Below are positions 59,584 through 64,000 of a DNA stretch of 64,000 bases, piece by piece. Under the pieces are notes generated by a model. That model was not told where the DNA came from. It did no database searches and saw only the letters and a program-made list of their open reading frames with translations. The stretch spans positions 4,526,001-4,590,000 of the forward strand of contig NZ_CP121682.1 of NCBI RefSeq assembly GCF_029760955.1. Reading direction: 5' to 3'. The DNA is from Streptomyces cathayae (GTDB taxonomy: Bacteria; Actinomycetota; Actinomycetes; Streptomycetales; Streptomycetaceae). Made by a program: the position numbers and the translations under genes. The stretch's first letter is position 1. Every line of letters begins with the position of its first letter.

Positions 59584-60198
59584 TCAGCCGAACCGCCGTA
59601 CCCCCGACGGGGTCACCACCGCGTGCACGGGCCGGTCGTGGGGTTCCTCGGGAACCCGCTCGACCACCTCGGTGTCGTACAGCAGCACCACCAGGGCCGG
59701 GTGCGCGCCCGCGCGCTCCAGCCGGGCCAGCACCCGGTCGTAGGAGCCGCCGCCGCGCCCCAGCCGCATCCCGCGGGAGTCCACGGCCAGGCCCGGCAGC
59801 AGCACGGCGTCCGCTCCGGTCACGGCGTCCGGCCCGAGGCGCTCCCCGGCCGGCTCGAGCAGGGCCATCCGCCCGCCGTGGCGCACCCGGGTGAGCGAGT
59901 CCTGGCCGGTGTACGCGCCCCAGTCCAGATCGTTGTCGGGGAGCAGGGCCGGCAGCAGCACGCGTGTGCCCCCCGCGCGCAGCGCGTCGAGCAGTGCGAG
60001 CGTGCCGGGTTCGCTTCCCACGGAGACGTATGCCGCCACCGTGCGCGCGTGCGCCAGTTCGGGCAGTCCGAGCGCGCGGTCGGCCAACGCGGTCGCGGCA
60101 TCCCGCACGTCATCCGCCGTCAACCTGTTCCTCGCCAGGAGGATTTCCCGTCGCCATGCCCGCTTGTCAGAATCGTTCGCGCGACCGTCGTGTCTCAA
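59584..60198 (-). CDS. 5-formyltetrahydrofolate cyclo-ligase
   Basis: 204-residue enzyme: KRAWRREILLARNRLTADDV at the N terminus, VAAYVSVGSEPGTLALLDAL, VLLPALLPDNDLDWGAYTG, and the ATP/folate-binding LLPGLAVDSRGMRLGRGGGS with YDRVL. It converts 5-formyl-THF to 5,10-methenyl-THF with ATP (folate salvage). TTG start at 60198. It is divergent from galU across 92 bases that contain an AT-rich palindrome. Confidence 0.92.
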   Translation of the reverse strand: MRHDGRANDSDKRAWRREILLARNRLTADDVRDAATALADRALGLPELAHARTVAAYVSVGSEPGTLALLDALRAGGTRVLLPALLPDNDLDWGAYTGQDSLTRVRHGGRMALLEPAGERLGPDAVTGADAVLLPGLAVDSRGMRLGRGGGSYDRVLARLERAGAHPALVVLLYDTEVVERVPEEPHDRPVHAVVTPSGVRRFG

Positions 60199-60224
60199 CT
60201 CTGTTCCTCAACTGTTTCATTGTG

Positions 60225-60247
60225 CGCATATAAGCATTAAATATGCG
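60225..60247. promoter_or_regulatory. CGCATAT-N9-ATATGCG palindrome in the divergent galU promoter region
   Basis: Perfect 7-bp arms with an AT-rich spacer, in an otherwise GC-rich 92-bp intergenic region. It is either an operator or overlapping promoter -10 elements. Confidence 0.5.
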
Positions 60248-60290
60248 GAGTCGCAGATTCCCTGCAAAGGCACCGGATATGGTGGCGGGC

Positions 60291-61202
60291 ATGAGTCAGT
60301 CGCACCCTCGGATCAGCAAGGCTGTCATCCCCGCAGCAGGCCTCGGCACCCGGTTCCTGCCGGCCACCAAGGCCACTCCCAAGGAGATGCTGCCGGTCGT
60401 CGACAAGCCGGCGATCCAGTACGTGGTCGAAGAGGCCGCAGCCGCCGGCCTCGATGACGTCCTCATGGTGACGGGCCGCAACAAGCGCCCCCTGGAGGAC
60501 CATTTCGACCGTAATTACGAACTGGAGTCGGCCCTCGACAAGAAGGGTGACGCCGCCCGTCTCGCCAAGGTCCAGGAATCCAGTGACCTCGCGACCATGC
60601 ACTACGTCCGCCAGGGCGACCCCAAGGGGCTCGGCCACGCCGTCCTGTGCGCCGCCCCGCACGTCGGCGACGAAGCCTTCGCCGTCCTCCTCGGCGACGA
60701 CCTGATCGACCCGCGCGACTGCCTGCTCCAGCGCATGATCGAGGTCCAGGAGGAGCACGGCGGCAGCGTCGTCGCGCTCATGGAGGTCGCCCCGGAGCAG
60801 ATCCACCTCTACGGCTCCGCCGCCGTCGAGGCCACCGCCGACTCCGACGTGGTCCGGGTCAGCGGCCTGGTGGAGAAGCCCGAACCGGCCGACGCCCCCT
60901 CCCACTACGCCATCATCGGCCGCTACGTCCTCGACCCGGCCGTCTTCGACGTACTGCGCAAGACCGAGCCGGGCCGCGGCGGCGAGATCCAGCTCACCGA
61001 CGCCCTCCAGCAGCTGGCCGCGGACGAGAAGATCGGCGGCCCGGTGCACGGTGTGGTCTTCAAGGGCCGCCGCTATGACACCGGCGACCGAGGCGACTAC
61101 CTGCGTGCCATTGTCCGACTCGCGTGCGAACGTGAAGACCTGGGCCCGGACTTCCGGACCTGGCTCCGTCATTACGTCACCGAGGAGATGCAGGAACGTT
61201 GA
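60291..61202 (+). CDS. galU: UTP-glucose-1-phosphate uridylyltransferase
   Basis: 303-residue nucleotidyltransferase. AVIPAAGLGTRFLPATKATP with KEMLPVVDKPAIQYVVEEAA is the nucleotide-binding and signature motif. GHAVLCAAPHVGDEAFAVLL and GDDLI hold the metal-binding Asp; LVEKPEPADAPSHYAIIGRY and GRGGEIQLTDALQQL bind glucose. It makes UDP-glucose for cell-wall and polysaccharide synthesis. ATG at 60291. Its stop overlaps the TTG start of moeA (TTGA), so the two are coupled. Confidence 0.95.
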   Translation: MSQSHPRISKAVIPAAGLGTRFLPATKATPKEMLPVVDKPAIQYVVEEAAAAGLDDVLMVTGRNKRPLEDHFDRNYELESALDKKGDAARLAKVQESSDLATMHYVRQGDPKGLGHAVLCAAPHVGDEAFAVLLGDDLIDPRDCLLQRMIEVQEEHGGSVVALMEVAPEQIHLYGSAAVEATADSDVVRVSGLVEKPEPADAPSHYAIIGRYVLDPAVFDVLRKTEPGRGGEIQLTDALQQLAADEKIGGPVHGVVFKGRRYDTGDRGDYLRAIVRLACEREDLGPDFRTWLRHYVTEEMQER

Positions 61203-62521
61203 GCACCGCCGCGCCCCGCACCGCAGGCCCGGACCACCTCTGGTCGGTGGACGAGCACCTGGACGACATCCTCGCCACCGTCCGCCCCCTGGAACCCATC
61301 GAGCTGAACCTCCTCGACGCCCAGGGCTGCGTCCTGGTCGAGGACGTCACGGTGCCGGTGTCGCTGCCGCCGTTCGACAACAGTTCCATGGACGGGTACG
61401 CGGTGCGGGTCGCGGACGTCGCGGGCGCGAGCGAGCAGTACCCGGCCGCCCTCGAGGTCGTCGGTGACGTGGCGGCCGGCCAGTCCGACCTGTTCCGGGT
61501 CGGGCCAGGCCAGGCGGTGCGCATCATGACCGGTGCCCCGCTCCCGCCCGGCGCCGAGGCCGTCGTCCCCGTCGAGTGGACCGACGGCGGGCTCGGCGAG
61601 GGCCCGGTCACCGCGATGCGGGCCCGCAGCCTGGCCCCCGAGGGCGCCACCGGGCAGGTGCTCGTCCACCGCCCGGCCCGGGCCCGCGCGCATGTGCGCG
61701 ACCAGGGCAGCGACGTACGGGCCGGTGACCGCGCCCTGACGGCCGGGACCGTCCTCGGCCCGCCGCAGATCTCCCTGCTGGCCGCGATCGGCCGCGGCAC
61801 GGTACGCGTGCATCCGCGCCCGCGGGTGGTGGTGATGTCCACCGGCAGTGAACTCGTCCAGCCCGACGAGGAGCTGAGCCCCGGCCGGATCTACGACTCC
61901 AACAGCTTCTCCCTCACCGCCTGCGCCCGGGACGCCGGCGCCATCGCCTACCGCGTGGGCGCCGTCGCGGACGACGCCGACACCCTCCGCGACACCATCG
62001 AGGACCAGCTGGTGCGCGCCGACCTGGTGGTCACCACCGGCGGGGTGAGCGTCGGGGCGTACGACGTCGTCCGGGAGGCGCTGTCGTCCGTGGGCGACGA
62101 GGACGAACCGGGCAGCGGCATCGACTTCCGCAAGCTCGCCATGCAGCCCGGCAAGCCCCAGGGCTTCGGCTCCATCGGCCCCGACCACATCCCGCTGCTG
62201 GCCCTCCCCGGCAACCCGGTCTCCTCGTACGTCTCCTTCGAGCTGTTCGTGCGCCCCGCCATCCGCACCCTGATGGGCCTCACGGACGTCCACCGCCCGA
62301 GAACCCGCGCGACCCTGACCGCGGACGGGCCGCTGACCTCGCCGAAGGGCCGCCGCCAGTTCCTGCGCGGCCGGTACGCCGACGGCGAGGTGACCCCGGT
62401 CGGCGGCGCCGGATCCCACCTGGTGGCCGCCCTCGCCCAGGCGAACGCGCTGATCGTCGTCCCCGAGGACACCGAGTCCGTCGCGCCCGGCACCGAGGTC
62501 GAGGTGGTCCTGCTCGGCTGA
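61199..62521 (+). CDS. moeA: molybdopterin molybdotransferase MoeA
   Basis: 440-residue enzyme. Domains in order: N-terminal linker with [20 protein letters not shown], domain with [20 protein letters not shown], then [20 protein letters not shown], the MPT-binding domain with [56 protein letters not shown] and [18 protein letters not shown], and the C-terminal beta domain. It inserts molybdate into adenylyl-molybdopterin. Start TTG 61199 overlaps galU; the next gene moaC starts 87 bases downstream. Confidence 0.95.
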   Translation: MSTAAPRTAGPDHLWSVDEHLDDILATVRPLEPIELNLLDAQGCVLVEDVTVPVSLPPFDNSSMDGYAVRVADVAGASEQYPAALEVVGDVAAGQSDLFRVGPGQAVRIMTGAPLPPGAEAVVPVEWTDGGLGEGPVTAMRARSLAPEGATGQVLVHRPARARAHVRDQGSDVRAGDRALTAGTVLGPPQISLLAAIGRGTVRVHPRPRVVVMSTGSELVQPDEELSPGRIYDSNSFSLTACARDAGAIAYRVGAVADDADTLRDTIEDQLVRADLVVTTGGVSVGAYDVVREALSSVGDEDEPGSGIDFRKLAMQPGKPQGFGSIGPDHIPLLALPGNPVSSYVSFELFVRPAIRTLMGLTDVHRPRTRATLTADGPLTSPKGRRQFLRGRYADGEVTPVGGAGSHLVAALAQANALIVVPEDTESVAPGTEVEVVLLG

Positions 62522-62607
62522 GCCGCACCGGTTGGCGGTACCGTGTCGCGCACAGCAGGCCCGTGCGCCGCACCGCGGCGGGCCCGGACCGGGAGCGCCA
62601 CACGATC

Positions 62608-63120
62608 ATGACCGTGCCTTCCCGGGGGGAGACCCCCGGACACCCTGACCAGCGCCGTCTGACGCACATCGACGAGACGGGCGCGGCCCGGATGGTCGAC
62701 GTGTCCGGCAAGGACGTCACCGCGCGCACCGCCCGCGCCACCGGCCGCGTCCTGGTCTCGCCCCGCGTGATCGAACTGCTGCGCGGCGAGGGCGTCCCCA
62801 AGGGCGACGCCCTGGCCACCGCGCGGATCGCGGGCATCATGGGCGCCAAACGCACCCCCGACCTGATCCCGCTGTGCCACCCCTTGGCGGTGTCCGGTGT
62901 GAAACTGGACCTGTCGGTCGCGGACGACGCCGTGGAGATCACGGCCACGGTGAGGACGACGGACCGCACGGGCGTGGAGATGGAGGCGCTCACCGCGGTC
63001 TCCGTCGCCGCGCTCACCGTGATCGACATGGTCAAGGCGGTCGACAAGAAGGCGGTCATCACGGACGTGCGGGTGGAGGAGAAGACGGGCGGCAGGTCGG
63101 GCGACTGGAGCAGGGCATGA
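62608..63120 (+). CDS. moaC: cyclic pyranopterin monophosphate synthase MoaC
   Basis: 170-residue lyase. [55 protein letters not shown] (the LCHPL motif is diagnostic), [20 protein letters not shown] and [11 protein letters not shown] (catalytic Lys). It forms cyclic pyranopterin monophosphate with MoaA in molybdopterin synthesis. ATG at 62608. Its stop overlaps the moaB start (ATGA). Confidence 0.95.
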   Translation: MTVPSRGETPGHPDQRRLTHIDETGAARMVDVSGKDVTARTARATGRVLVSPRVIELLRGEGVPKGDALATARIAGIMGAKRTPDLIPLCHPLAVSGVKLDLSVADDAVEITATVRTTDRTGVEMEALTAVSVAALTVIDMVKAVDKKAVITDVRVEEKTGGRSGDWSRA

Positions 63121-63659
63121 CACTGGACGCATCCGTCGGCGGCGCACTTCTCGCGCCGTACAGCGCCCTGGTGGTCACCGCCTCCAACCGGGCCGCCGCC
63201 GGCGTCTACCGGGACACGGGCGGCCCCCTGATCGCCGAGGGCCTGCGGCGCTTCGGCTTCGCCGTCGACGGCCCGCGGGTGGTCCCGGACGGCGACCCCG
63301 TGGAGGCCGCGCTGCGCGCGGGCGCCGAGGCCGGGTACGACGTCATCGTGACCACCGGCGGCACCGGCGTCTCGCCCACCGACCGCACCCCCGAGGCGAC
63401 CCGCGCGGTGCTCGACCACGAGGTGCCCGGCATCGCGGAGGCCATCCGGGCGTACGGCCGGGACAAGGTGCCCACGGCGGCCCTCTCCCGGGGCCTCGCG
63501 GGCGTCGCGGGCCGGACGCTGATCGTCAACCTGCCCGGGTCCAGCGGCGGGGTGGAGGACGGCCTGGCCGTCCTGGAACCGCTGCTGAAGCACGCGGTCG
63601 ACCAGCTGCGCGGCGGTGACCACTCCAGAACCGGAACCAGTGGCGGGGGTGCGAGCTGA
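63117..63659 (+). CDS. moaB: molybdopterin adenylyltransferase/MoaB-Mog-type protein
   Basis: 180-residue MPT-binding protein. [60 protein letters not shown], and the C-terminal [20 protein letters not shown]. MoaB/MogA adenylylates molybdopterin before metal insertion by MoeA. It is coupled to moaC by a four-base overlap. Together with moeA and moaC it covers the middle and late steps of molybdenum cofactor synthesis; moaA, moaD and moaE are not in this window. Confidence 0.93.
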   Translation: MTLDASVGGALLAPYSALVVTASNRAAAGVYRDTGGPLIAEGLRRFGFAVDGPRVVPDGDPVEAALRAGAEAGYDVIVTTGGTGVSPTDRTPEATRAVLDHEVPGIAEAIRAYGRDKVPTAALSRGLAGVAGRTLIVNLPGSSGGVEDGLAVLEPLLKHAVDQLRGGDHSRTGTSGGGAS

Positions 63660-63676
63660 ACGGTTCATCCTGGCCC

Positions 63677-64000
63677 GTGGAGCTGGTGGCCGGCGACGTC
63701 GTCCTCCGGCCGATAAAGCTGCGCGACCAGCGGGCCTGGCGCGAGGTCAACCGGCGCAACCGCGACTGGCTGCGCCCCTGGGAGGCGACGATCCCGCCGC
63801 CCACCCCGTCCGGTCCGATCGTGCACCGGCCGACCTACCGCCAGATGGTCCGTCATCTGAGGGCGGAGGCGCACGCGGGGCGGATGCTGCCGTTCGTCAT
63901 CGAGTACCAGGGGTGCCTGGTCGGCCAGTTGACGGTCGCCGGGATCACCTGGGGTTCGATGTGCTCGGGGCACGTCGGCTACTGGGTCGACGAGGCGGTG
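63677..64000 (+). CDS. GNAT acetyltransferase (RimJ-like), N-terminal part
   Basis: 108 residues before the window edge: VELVAGDVVLRPIKLRDQRA, WREVNRRNRDWLRPWEATIP, and FVIEYQGCLVGQLTVAGITW with SGHVGYWVDEAV. These are the first part and motifs C/D of the RimJ/RimL-type GNAT fold, which acetylates an N-terminal or amine with acetyl-CoA. Motif A lies outside the window. GTG at 63677 is used; a CTG at 63656, overlapping the moaB stop, would be an alternative. Confidence 0.85.
   Translation, partial: MELVAGDVVLRPIKLRDQRAWREVNRRNRDWLRPWEATIPPPTPSGPIVHRPTYRQMVRHLRAEAHAGRMLPFVIEYQGCLVGQLTVAGITWGSMCSGHVGYWVDEAV

Overview
This window is chromosomal DNA of a Streptomyces-type actinomycete. The evidence is very high GC, strong third-position GC bias, many GTG and TTG starts, an HrdD-type sigma factor, a minimal bL37 ribosomal protein gene, DUF6227-like and other Streptomyces-flavoured hypotheticals, and a sigma-R-type promoter. 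Both ends are cut: an APC amino acid permease enters at the left edge and a GNAT acetyltransferase leaves at the right edge.

Layout. 0-13 kb is accessory DNA rich in decaying genes: a lipid/DAG kinase, small membrane proteins, a DUF2975/XRE pair with a striking twin operator, DUF998, DUF4287, an apparent TrkA-TrkH deletion fusion, a bL37 gene, a methyltransferase/LacI mosaic of fragments, an aldo/keto reductase, and a MocR regulator beside an MFS remnant.

13.3-27.8 kb is the most unusual part. A complete tRNA-Arg(CCU) gene (minus strand, 27769-27841) is preceded on its 3' side by four partial copies of its own 3' half (13283, 18573, 23740, 26489). These cut the region into four modules, three of which share a 127-128 bp sequence next to the tRNA fragment. 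No integrase is visible. The cargo is DUF1540, DUF4397 plus class F sortase, and a DUF4173-like membrane protein (module 4); a secreted FN3 protein and a multicopper oxidase (module 3); DUF1326/DUF2182 and a HigBA-like pair (module 2); and a VapBC-like pair (module 1). It reads as a stepwise, tRNA-anchored accretion of integrative elements that have lost their mobility genes.

28-34 kb is a DeoR-controlled polyol/sugar ABC import operon with a zinc dehydrogenase. 34-43 kb holds an M6 protease, a TetR/MFS efflux pair with triple palindromes, a MarR/LigB-dioxygenase pair, hrdD with a sigma-R promoter, a second TetR and a WYL regulator. 43.5-47.6 kb is the fructose PTS operon (DeoR regulator, fruK, fruA). 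47.7-64 kb is mostly conserved housekeeping or core-like DNA: P1 peptidase, mscL, SAF protein, MTA phosphorylase, FmdB, MFS, Na+/K+-proton antiporter, penicillin acylase, 5-formyl-THF cyclo-ligase, galU, and the molybdopterin genes moeA, moaC and moaB.
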